DNA from: JBBQXK01 sp038251625 | GTDB lineage: Bacteria > Pseudomonadota > Alphaproteobacteria > Rhodobacterales > Rhodobacteraceae | Reading direction: 5' to 3' | NCBI GenBank assembly: GCA_038251625.1 | Contig: JBBSBE010000118.1 | Span: forward strand, 1 to 12,143 | Length of the DNA: 12,143 nucleotides | Part shown: positions 1 to 6,351 of the stretch, one piece after another | How the letters are laid out: every line of letters begins with the position of its first letter | Position numbering within the stretch: the first letter of the stretch is position 1 | Translations under genes and position numbers: made by a program | Notes under the pieces: model-generated | The model's input: the letters and a program-made list of their open reading frames with translations, nothing else | What the model was told of the DNA's origin: nothing | Database searches by the model: none

Positions 1-468
1 CACCGCGCCGAGGCGCATCTTCTGGCGACCCCGACCCGTGCTGCCGTGCTGGCCGATCCATACGTGACGGATGATATCTTCGATACCCTGCCACCCGAAC
101 CCTACACCTCGCCCGCCTATGAGGTGACGCCCGCACCTGCCACGCGGCTTTTGGACGATGGCGATATCATCGGTGTCGGCAAGCGGCGGTTTCAGGTGAT
201 CCACACGCCCGGCCATTCCCCCGGCGGCATCGCGCTGTGGGAGGCCGCATCGGGCGTGCTGATCTCGGGCGATATCGTTTACGACGGCCCGCTGATCGAA
301 GATACCTACCACGCCGATGCCGCCGACTATCGCCGCTCGATGGAGCGGCTTCTGGCGCTGCCCGTCCGCATCGTCCACGGCGGCCATTTCCCCAGCTTTT
401 CCGGCGAACGGCTGCGCGCCATCATCAGGGGTTGGCTTCAGGCCGCGCCGCGCAGTTCGGGTACGTAA
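1..468 (+). CDS. MBL-fold metallohydrolase, C-terminal part (5' end off window)
   Basis: The reading frame is open from base 1 to the TAA at 466-468, giving 155 visible residues. The 5' end lies outside the window. A His-Thr-Pro-Gly-His motif at visible residues 68-72, a Gly-Asp at 90-91 (the usual metal-bridging Asp) and a His-Gly-Gly-His near 126-129 match the second half of the metallo-beta-lactamase fold. The N-terminal HxHxDH zinc motif would be upstream, so intactness cannot be judged. The family hydrolyses thioesters, lactones, phosphodiesters or related bonds in the cytoplasm; nothing visible identifies the substrate. The gene converges on opgH and overlaps its 3' end by 31 bases. An internal GTG at 46 could look like a start but lies inside the domain, so it is not taken as one. 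Family assignment is firm; substrate is unknown. Confidence 0.88.
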   Translation, partial: HRAEAHLLATPTRAAVLADPYVTDDIFDTLPPEPYTSPAYEVTPAPATRLLDDGDIIGVGKRRFQVIHTPGHSPGGIALWEAASGVLISGDIVYDGPLIEDTYHADAADYRRSMERLLALPVRIVHGGHFPSFSGERLRAIIRGWLQAAPRSSGT

Positions 469-2378
469 AGCGATCCGGCGGCTTCCACGCCTGCGGCCGC
501 GTCGGTCTCGCCCGGGCGCATCGTCCCGCGCCACGCCCGCAGAATGCGCGCATGGCGGCGCAGCACCGGGGAGGGCGCAAATTCGGCAGGCACGCGGAAG
601 AGGGCCGAGCGATCTTCGCCCGACAAAAGCGCGACAAGGACGGGTGCCGCCATCATCGGTATCAGCACCGGCACCAGCCAAAGCGTCAGGCCCGGTGCCC
701 ACCAGAGCGTGGCGCCCAGACCCGCCGCCCCAGCAGCGACCATCCAATTCGTTGCCGCCCAACTTGTGGCAAGGCTCAGGCGACCGCCTTCGCGCGATTG
801 CGCGGGCCAGCCGCCATCGCGGCCCATCAGGACCTGCAGAACGGCCCGGGTCTGGAACATCAGGAAGATGGGGGCGGTCAGGCTGGACAGCACCACTTCG
901 GCCATCGTGCCGCGCAGCATCGCCACGGAGCCACCAAAGCCAGCGGCCCGGCCCGTGCGGATCGCATCGAGTGCGATCAGGAGTTTGGGCAGGAACAGAA
1001 GGCCGAAGATCCCGAAGCCAAGGGTGATCGCATATCCGGTCATGTCGATGGGGAAGACCGGGATCGGGTTCTCGGGTCGGAAGTAATCGGGATGCAGCGG
1101 GGCGGTTATGGCCGCCAGAATCGACAGCGCCAGAAAGCCGAGCCAGAAGAGCGGGGCCACATAGGCAAAGATCCCCTGGAAGAAGGTAAAGCGGCTCCAC
1201 GTCCGCAGGCCCGCCGCGCCGATCACGCCCAGATGCTGCAGGTTGCCCTGGCACCAGCGCCGGTCGCGCTTGGCATGGTCGATCAGCGTTTCGGGGCCTT
1301 CTTCGAACGAGCCGTCAAGATCTTCGTCCAGACGCACCTGCCAGCCCGCGCGGGCCAGCATCGCGGCTTCCACATAGTCGTGGCTCATGATCGCGCCGCC
1401 GAAGGGGGCGGCACCGGGAAGTTCGGGCAAGCCGCAGGCTTCGGCAAAGGCTGCCACACGGACAAGCGCGTTATGCCCCCAGAACGGCCCGGCATAGCCC
1501 TGCATCACCGCCTGCCCCCGCGCAAAGACGGGCGCGAATGCAGAGGCGGAAAATTGCTGTGCCCGTCCGAACCGCGCGCGTGCGCGGATGACCATGGGCA
1601 GCGTCTGCAAGAGGCCGAGGCGTGGGTTCGCCTCCATCCGCCGTACCATCTCGACGATGGTATCGCCCTCCATCAGGCTGTCGGCGTCAAGGATCAGCGC
1701 GTGATCGTAGGCGCCGCCAGACCGGGTCAGGAACGCTTCGATATTCCCGGCCTTGCGGCCATGGTTGTCAGCCCGGCGACGATAGAACATGCGCCCCTCG
1801 CCCCCGGTGTCGCGCAGAAGGCGCAGGAACCAGAGCCGCTCTTGCGCGGCCACGTCCTCGTCGCGCGTGTCCGACAGGATGGCAAAGGCGAACCGCGCAC
1901 CTTCGCCCGTGGCGGCCAGCGAATCCTCCATCGCGGCAATGCGGGCGAAGGTGGACACCGGGTCTTCGTTGTAGACCGGCACGATCACAACCGTACGCCC
2001 GCGCAGATGGGCAGTGCCGCGCCGCAGCGGGCGCAGGCCCGCAAGCAGCCCCACGCTGGCCTGTACCGCGCCCCATGCCAGCCACCATGTCGTCAGCAGG
2101 ATCAGGCCCGCCCGCGCGAGGTCGATCCAGTCGAGCCCGTCCGCCGCGCCATACTGCAGGAACAGAAGAAACGCAGCGGCCGCCGCCGTCAGGCTGGCCA
2201 GCAGCGCCACGGCGCGGATGGCTGCCACCCGCAGCGACAACATGGGAAGCGGGCGCACCAAGGCAAGAGGACCCTGAAGCTGCTGCTTCGGCATCGCCAA
2301 GGGCGCATCGGGCGGGCAGCCCAGATCGCGCGCCAGCGCGTCAAGGTCGAAATGATCGGGGTCGGGCCTGTCCATCAT
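438..2378 (-). CDS. opgH: OpgH/MdoH: periplasmic glucan backbone glucosyltransferase
   Basis: A 646-residue inner-membrane GT2-family glucosyltransferase that should polymerise glucose from UDP-glucose into the backbone of osmoregulated periplasmic glucans. Hydrophobic segments lie near residues 52-75 and 90-113. A cytoplasmic GT2 domain follows (about 128-390) with SDT at 169-171, the metal-binding DAD at 231-233, an HD at 333-334 as likely catalytic base region, and RRWCQGN at 373-379, the (Q/R)xxRW-type acceptor motif. Further membrane segments follow at about 400-425, 450-470, 495-515 and 540-585. The ATG at 2378 is chosen because it forms an ATGA overlap with the opgG stop and has GGAAG eight bases upstream. 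ATG at 2375 and GTG at 2393 are alternatives. It is shorter than the E. coli protein (about 850 residues), mainly at the termini. Its 3' end overlaps the convergent MBL gene. Confidence 0.93.
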   Translation of the reverse strand: MMDRPDPDHFDLDALARDLGCPPDAPLAMPKQQLQGPLALVRPLPMLSLRVAAIRAVALLASLTAAAAAFLLFLQYGAADGLDWIDLARAGLILLTTWWLAWGAVQASVGLLAGLRPLRRGTAHLRGRTVVIVPVYNEDPVSTFARIAAMEDSLAATGEGARFAFAILSDTRDEDVAAQERLWFLRLLRDTGGEGRMFYRRRADNHGRKAGNIEAFLTRSGGAYDHALILDADSLMEGDTIVEMVRRMEANPRLGLLQTLPMVIRARARFGRAQQFSASAFAPVFARGQAVMQGYAGPFWGHNALVRVAAFAEACGLPELPGAAPFGGAIMSHDYVEAAMLARAGWQVRLDEDLDGSFEEGPETLIDHAKRDRRWCQGNLQHLGVIGAAGLRTWSRFTFFQGIFAYVAPLFWLGFLALSILAAITAPLHPDYFRPENPIPVFPIDMTGYAITLGFGIFGLLFLPKLLIALDAIRTGRAAGFGGSVAMLRGTMAEVVLSSLTAPIFLMFQTRAVLQVLMGRDGGWPAQSREGGRLSLATSWAATNWMVAAGAAGLGATLWWAPGLTLWLVPVLIPMMAAPVLVALLSGEDRSALFRVPAEFAPSPVLRRHARILRAWRGTMRPGETDAAAGVEAAGSLYVPELRGAA

Positions 2379-3952
2379 GTCGCGTGCTTCCACTGGTAAA
2401 GCCAGGTCTCACTAAGCTTGCGCCCAAAACCCGCCAGATGCGCGGTCAGTTCCACAACAGCTTCGCCGGGGGCGGTCACATCTACGACAAGTCGCCAGAC
2501 GCCCGGGGTATCCAGCCGTTCCAGCGACTGCGCCAAGATCTCGCCCGCCGAAAGGGTAATGACAGGCGCGAGGGCGGCATCTTCAGGCAGGTTGGCCAGA
2601 AGGTCGCCGGCAAAATCCACCACGAACTTGCGTGCATCTTCGGGGTTTTTCACCCCCGATACGCCCGCCCCGCCCGCGCGCGTGGCAATCACCGTCGCCA
2701 TCGCCTCGGGGTCTGCCGCCGCAAGGTCGCCCCAGTACAGGCGATAGGCGAATTCCATCGTCTGCCCCGCCGCGGCGCCCTTGGCCTCGGGCACCCAGAA
2801 GGCCACGATGTTGTCATTCACCTCAAGATCGGTCGGCAGTTCCACCAGACGCACGGCGCCCTTGCCCCAGTCGCCCAGCGGTTCCACCTCGAGCGAGGGG
2901 CGGCGTTCGTAATGCGCCTCAGCGTCCTGATAGGTGCCGAAATCGCGACCGCGTTGCAAAAGGCCAAAGCGCGCCACATCGCCGCTGAGCCAGGTGTCGG
3001 CCATTGTCACGGGGTTGTTGAGCGCCCGCCACAGCACGTCGCCACCCCGCAATTGCAGGCGCAAACCATTGGAATCGTGGACGCGCGGGCGATAGTCATC
3101 GAACGCTGCGCGGTTGGTATCGTCGTAGAGGAACATCGAGGTCAGGGGTGCCACCCCCACCTGCTCGACATCGGCGCGGAAGAAGAGCCGCGCGGTCACG
3201 TCCATTTCCGTATCGCGTCCGGGGCGGATGACAAAGCGATAGGCGCCGGTCACGCTTTCGCTTTCCAGCGCGGCGGACAGCACGATTTCGGTGGCACCCG
3301 CAGCCGGGCGTTCCAGGTAGAAGGCTGTGAAGCGCGGAAATTCCTCCGCCCGTCCGGTGCCCGTGTTCAGCGCAAGACCGCGGGCCGAGATGCCATAGGC
3401 GCTGCCCTGCCCCAGTGCGCGAAAGTAGCTGGCACCCAGAAAGGCCACCAGTTCGTCCATCACATCGGGGCGGTTCAGCGGGGTGTGCAGCCGGAAACCG
3501 GCCACGCCTGGCAGGGACGCATGGGCAGGCACGCGGTCGGCCAGACCGTTGTCATAGCGGAAATCATCGGTCGAGAACGGCATCGGCTGCACCGTCCCGC
3601 CCGAGACATCCAGCAATTGCACCGGTTCACCAAACAGCCATCCTGTGTGAAAGGCCTGAAGCTGGAACATCTCGCCCGGCCCCTGCCAGCGGGCGGCATC
3701 GGGGCGGAAGCGGATGTTGCGGTAATCGTCATAGGTCAGCGCGCCCAGAAAGCCATCGGGCGGCAGCGGTGCGTCATAGGGTTCCGCGGCGCGGGCGCGC
3801 ATCCAATCGGTCAGCAGGTCAAAGGAAAAGGGGGCCCCCTCGGCCATGGGTGCGGTTGCATCCGCGCGGCGCGGCATCATCCACGCGGCGGCTGCCGTGG
3901 CCATCAAGGCACGGCGGGAAATGCGCAGGCTCTGCGCGGCAGCGGGGGTCAT
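2375..3952 (-). CDS. opgG: OpgG/OpgD-family periplasmic glucan biosynthesis protein, Tat-exported
   Basis: A 525-residue member of the MdoG/OpgG family, the periplasmic partner of OpgH that is needed for glucan synthesis or structure. The N-terminus has a twin-arginine signal: S-R-R-A-L-M at residues 12-17, then an Ala-rich hydrophobic run, with likely cleavage after Ala-Asp-Ala near 30-32. The OpgG beta-sandwich domain follows, beginning at about residue 42 (FSFDLL) and including LTYDDYRNIRFRP, the typical family opening. The frame is open upstream to 4171, but the ATG at 3952 puts the Tat motif at its usual place; ATG at 4009 is the main alternative. In E. coli the Tat-exported paralogue is OpgD, while OpgG uses Sec, so the G/D label is uncertain. 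Its position directly before opgH favours the OpgG role. Stop TGA (2377-2375) overlaps the opgH ATG, so the two are probably translationally coupled. Confidence 0.9.
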   Translation of the reverse strand: MTPAAAQSLRISRRALMATAAAAWMMPRRADATAPMAEGAPFSFDLLTDWMRARAAEPYDAPLPPDGFLGALTYDDYRNIRFRPDAARWQGPGEMFQLQAFHTGWLFGEPVQLLDVSGGTVQPMPFSTDDFRYDNGLADRVPAHASLPGVAGFRLHTPLNRPDVMDELVAFLGASYFRALGQGSAYGISARGLALNTGTGRAEEFPRFTAFYLERPAAGATEIVLSAALESESVTGAYRFVIRPGRDTEMDVTARLFFRADVEQVGVAPLTSMFLYDDTNRAAFDDYRPRVHDSNGLRLQLRGGDVLWRALNNPVTMADTWLSGDVARFGLLQRGRDFGTYQDAEAHYERRPSLEVEPLGDWGKGAVRLVELPTDLEVNDNIVAFWVPEAKGAAAGQTMEFAYRLYWGDLAAADPEAMATVIATRAGGAGVSGVKNPEDARKFVVDFAGDLLANLPEDAALAPVITLSAGEILAQSLERLDTPGVWRLVVDVTAPGEAVVELTAHLAGFGRKLSETWLYQWKHAT

Positions 3953-4016
3953 GTGATCTGGTCCGGATGTCCGACGGGAACGCGAAGGCGGGGGCCTATG
4001 CTGGCTCATTACCAGC

Positions 4017-4046
4017 GGCATATCGGTGTATCCGGCGGATTTGCAA
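4017..4046 (-). promoter_or_regulatory. Candidate promoter for opgG-opgH
   Basis: On the minus strand TTGCAA (4046-4041) is followed after 18 bases by TATGCC (4022-4017), a weak sigma-70-like pair. The predicted start lies near 4010, about 58 bases before the chosen opgG ATG at 3952 and almost on the alternative ATG at 4009. Both boxes are imperfect, so this is a suggestion only. Confidence 0.25.
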
Positions 4047-4200
4047 GGCGCCCGCATGGTTTGTGCTGCAATGCGGCATGGTGCCGCCGATACCTGCGCG
4101 CGATCTGCCGCTTTTTCAGGCGGTGCGGCCCGGCGGGCGTTTGCGACGTGTCCGGTTGCACTGCGCCGCATGGTCTGGATGCCTTCCCTTGCCCCCTCCC

Positions 4201-4229
4201 TTTACGTCTGCCGGGCCCGAAGGTTACAT
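4201..4229 (+). promoter_or_regulatory. Candidate promoter for the EEP-family gene
   Basis: TTTACG (4201-4206) and TTACAT (4224-4229) are separated by 17 bases. They match the sigma-70 consensus at four and three positions. The implied transcription start is at about 4236, next to the ATG at 4237, which would make the message leaderless or nearly so. A GAAGG at 4219-4223 is 13 bases from the ATG, too far for a good ribosome site. The call is weak on sequence alone. Confidence 0.25.
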
Positions 4230-4236
4230 CGCATGG

Positions 4237-4968
4237 ATGCCTTCAGCTGCGCTTGCCATTGCCACATGGAACCTGCACCGCGCGCGCGGCGCCGATGGCC
4301 GGGTTGACCCCGCGCGCGTTGCTGCCGCGATCACCGGTGCCCCGGCGCTGGCGGGTGCCGATGTTCTGGTGCTGACCGAAGCGGAAGCCGAGACCCCGCC
4401 CCATGCCCGCCTTCTGCACCTGCCCGCGATCGAAGCCGCAACGGGCCTGCGGGCGGGCCATGCAGAGGCGATGCGCTGGGGGCCGGAAAGCGACGGGTTT
4501 CTGGGCACAATCCTGATGCTGCGCCCGCCCCTTGTGCTGGCGTGGGGGGCGGTCGTCGATCTGCCGGGCGTCTATCCGCGCGCCGCCGTGGTGGCAGAGG
4601 TTGGGGGCCTTGGCGCGCCACTGCGAATCGTGGCCACCCATCTGTCGCTGGTGCAGGTGCTGCGCATGGCGCAGATGCGTACGCTGGCGCAGGCGTTGGC
4701 ACGTCGTCCGGCGATGACGACGATCCTTGTGGGCGACCTGAACGAATGGCGGCCCTGGGGGGGGCTGGCCTTTGGGCGCCGGGTGGCAGGGCGCGGCTTC
4801 ACCGGGCCTGCGCGGGCCACATTCCCGGCGCGGCTGCCGCTTTTGCCGCTGGACCGCATCATGGCGGACCGCCCCGGGATGATCACCGAGGCGCGCGCGC
4901 TGCGCGGCCGCGCCTTCGTCGATGCCTCTGACCACCTGCCGCTGGTGGCGCGTATCACGCTTTCCTGA
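4237..4968 (+). CDS. Endonuclease/exonuclease/phosphatase (EEP) family protein
   Basis: A 243-residue single-domain protein of the DNase I-like EEP superfamily, which cleaves phosphodiester or phosphomonoester bonds with Mg2+. Motifs in order are TWNLH at 10-14 (metal-site Asn12), LTEAE at 46-50 (metal ligand Glu48), ATHLS at 133-137 (His135), VGDLNEW at 165-171 (Asp167, Asn169), LDRI at 205-208 and SDHLPL at 231-236 (Asp232-His233 catalytic pair). All expected active-site positions are filled, so it is probably active. No signal peptide or membrane segment is seen, so it is likely cytoplasmic. Substrate is not predictable: members act on DNA, phosphoinositides or other phosphoesters. The ATG at 4237 is the first start ahead of the fold; the frame upstream is open but carries no domain. 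The stop codon abuts that of the convergent cytochrome b561 gene. Confidence 0.85.
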   Translation: MPSAALAIATWNLHRARGADGRVDPARVAAAITGAPALAGADVLVLTEAEAETPPHARLLHLPAIEAATGLRAGHAEAMRWGPESDGFLGTILMLRPPLVLAWGAVVDLPGVYPRAAVVAEVGGLGAPLRIVATHLSLVQVLRMAQMRTLAQALARRPAMTTILVGDLNEWRPWGGLAFGRRVAGRGFTGPARATFPARLPLLPLDRIMADRPGMITEARALRGRAFVDASDHLPLVARITLS

Positions 4969-5514
4969 TCAGCCCGCGCGTTGTGGCCACATCCGCCGGA
5001 AGACGCCATCGCGCTTGACGATCCCGTGCATCAGCGCCGCCCCCATATGCGCAAGGATCAGCAGGATCAGCGGATAGCGCACCCAGAAATGCACGGCCTT
5101 GGCGGTATTGGCCAGAGCGTCGGAACGGGGGGCCAGCTTGGGGATGCCCAAGCCATCCAGCAACTCGATCGGGAAGCCACCGGCGGCGACGCGGATGTAC
5201 CCCGACAGCGCCATCACCAGCAAAAGCAGGTAAAGGGCCGCGTGCGTGGCCGCAGCGACCTGTCGCTGCCAGGGCGGCAGGCTATCTGGCAAAGGCGGTG
5301 GCGGGTTCAGGAAGCGAAAGGCGATGCGCGCCAGCACCAGGACCAAAAGCACGACGCCGATGTTCTTGTGATAGATGAAAAGCGCGTTACCCAGCTCGCG
5401 CGGCAGTCCCTTTTGCACCATGATCAGCCCGGCCGGGATCGTGGAAAAGACCAAAAGCACGGATAGCCAGTGCATGATGCGGGCGGGCAGGGCGTAAGCG
5501 GGCTGAGCGGTCAT
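4969..5514 (-). CDS. Cytochrome b561 family di-heme membrane protein
   Basis: A 181-residue four-helix membrane protein of the bacterial CybB/cytochrome b561 type, which moves electrons between quinol and other acceptors in the inner membrane. Hydrophobic helices lie near 15-34, 50-68, 88-110 and 141-165. Histidines at 15, 49, 91, 142, 156 and 163 include the expected heme-b ligands; by family pattern His15/His156 and His49/His142 are the likely pairs (inference). Length matches the family (about 175-190). The ATG at 5514 is chosen over an upstream in-frame ATG at 5550 because GGAGG lies five bases before it and the protein then starts just ahead of helix 1. It is divergent from the CDP-alcohol phosphatidyltransferase gene. 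Its stop is contiguous with that of the EEP gene, leaving no room for a separate terminator. Physiological partner unknown. Confidence 0.9.
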   Translation of the reverse strand: MTAQPAYALPARIMHWLSVLLVFSTIPAGLIMVQKGLPRELGNALFIYHKNIGVVLLVLVLARIAFRFLNPPPPLPDSLPPWQRQVAAATHAALYLLLLVMALSGYIRVAAGGFPIELLDGLGIPKLAPRSDALANTAKAVHFWVRYPLILLILAHMGAALMHGIVKRDGVFRRMWPQRAG

Positions 5515-5519
5515 CGGCG

Positions 5520-5524
5520 CCTCC
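5520..5524 (-). promoter_or_regulatory. Ribosome binding site of the cytochrome b561 gene
   Basis: The minus strand reads GGAGG here, five bases before the ATG at 5514. It is one of the clearest Shine-Dalgarno sites in the window. It decides the start in favour of 5514 over the upstream ATG at 5550. Confidence 0.75.
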
Positions 5525-5587
5525 GGTTCGGTTATGGAAAATGCTAACACTGCAAAGCCCGCGCGGCCCAGCCCTTTTGCGGCGTCC

Positions 5588-5616
5588 TTGACAGTTCGGT
5601 GACACCGCTAGTTCAT
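5588..5616 (+). promoter_or_regulatory. Candidate promoter of the four-gene envelope operon
   Basis: A perfect -35 hexamer, TTGACA, lies at 5588-5593. Seventeen bases on, GTTCAT (5611-5616) is a poor -10; TAGTTC at 5609 with a 15-base spacer is another option. The implied start with the 17-base spacing is about 5623, the ATG of the first gene. No Shine-Dalgarno sequence precedes that ATG, which agrees with a leaderless message. The strong -35 supports a promoter; the -10 is uncertain. Confidence 0.45.
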
Positions 5617-5622
5617 CGCGCG

Positions 5623-6351
5623 ATGCGATCCGCCGCCAACACCTTTGCTCTCTCGCGCCCCGGGCTGCACTTTGCGGGGGTGTGCATGGCCGTGGGCTGT
5701 GCCGCCGCCGGTTCCGCGCTGCCTTGGGCAGGCGCCACCGGCGCTGCGTTGGCGATGGCCGTGATGGCGGCTCTGGCCGTGGTCGGCGCGCCGCGCGTGG
5801 CACCCTTCCATCCCCATGACGGACTGGGCGCGGCCAACATCATCACCCTTTTGCGCGCCGGGATCGGTGCTGTCGCGGCGGCGGCGCTGGTGCTGCCCGG
5901 CGGGCCGGATGCTTTCCCTGCGCTCGCATGGGGCTTGACCGGGGTGGTCGCGCTGGCGCTGGTGCTGGACGGGGTGGACGGCTGGCTGGCCCGGCGCGGC
6001 GGCATGGCCTCGCGCTTTGGCGCGCGGCTCGACATGGAGGTGGACGCGGCCATCGGCGCGGTGCTGTCGCTGCTGGCGCTGGCCTCGGGCAAGGCGGGGG
6101 TTTGGGTGTTGGCCCTGGGGTTTCTGCGCTACGCGTTCGTGGCGGCGGGGCTGATCTGGCCGTGGATGCACGCGCCGCTGCCCGAAAGCCTGCGGCGCAA
6201 GGCGGTATGCGTGATCCAGATTGCGGTGCTGACGGCCCTGCTGGCCCCGCCATTGATGCAGCCCCTTTCGGCTTGGGTGGCGTTGGCGGGCACGCTGGCG
6301 CTGGTCTGGTCCTTTGCGGTCGATCTGCGCTGGCTCTGGCGCGCGCGATGA
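5623..6351 (+). CDS. CDP-alcohol phosphatidyltransferase family membrane protein
   Basis: A 242-residue integral membrane enzyme that should transfer a phosphatidyl group from a CDP-activated lipid to an alcohol, or the reverse, with release of CMP. The full family signature is present at 116-141: Asp116, Asp119-Gly120, Ala123-Arg124, Gly133, Asp137 and Asp141. The usual N-terminal NxxTxxR element (NIITLLR) sits at 72-78, not near residue 5-10 as in PgsA-like proteins, because about 70 residues with two hydrophobic stretches (16-32 and 38-56) precede it. The acceptor alcohol cannot be read from the sequence. ATG 5623 is preferred over a GTG at 5599. It is the first gene of an operon; its TGA overlaps the ATG of the next gene (ATGA at 6348-6351). 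Family call is firm; the specific phospholipid is unknown. Confidence 0.9.
   Translation: MRSAANTFALSRPGLHFAGVCMAVGCAAAGSALPWAGATGAALAMAVMAALAVVGAPRVAPFHPHDGLGAANIITLLRAGIGAVAAAALVLPGGPDAFPALAWGLTGVVALALVLDGVDGWLARRGGMASRFGARLDMEVDAAIGAVLSLLALASGKAGVWVLALGFLRYAFVAAGLIWPWMHAPLPESLRRKAVCVIQIAVLTALLAPPLMQPLSAWVALAGTLALVWSFAVDLRWLWRAR

Larger units (their letters stand above)
3953..4236. other. Divergent non-coding spacer between opgG and the EEP gene
   Basis: This 284-base spacer lies between two diverging genes and should hold promoters for both. Open frames cross it on both strands, but they are N-terminal run-ons of flanking genes or frames without recognisable protein signal. Candidate promoters at 4017-4046 (minus) and 4201-4229 (plus) are listed separately. 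I found no convincing inverted repeat, riboswitch or terminator hairpin in it. Regulation of glucan synthesis by osmolarity would act here if it is transcriptional, but no operator is recognisable. Confidence 0.55.

Noticed and set aside
3953..4171. Possible N-terminal extension of OpgG to 4171
   Set aside because: It would put 73 Arg-rich residues before the twin-arginine signal, which normally sits near the N-terminus.
3415..4236. Possible N-terminal extension of the EEP protein
   Set aside because: The frame is open but lies opposite opgG and is Arg/Pro-rich without domain features. The EEP fold starts right after ATG 4237.
4026..4307. Small cysteine-containing frame in the opgG/EEP spacer
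   Set aside because: It runs into the EEP gene in another frame, has no ribosome binding site and no recognisable similarity. It is treated as chance.
1622..4375. Very long plus-strand open frame (over 900 codons) opposite opgH and opgG
   Set aside because: Its product is Arg/Pro/His-rich with no recognisable domain, and it lies antisense to two well-supported genes. Such frames are expected in GC-rich DNA.
4940..5000. Possible bidirectional terminator at the EEP/cytochrome b561 junction
   Set aside because: Only short GCGCG/CGCGC complementarity is present, with no stable stem or T-tract.
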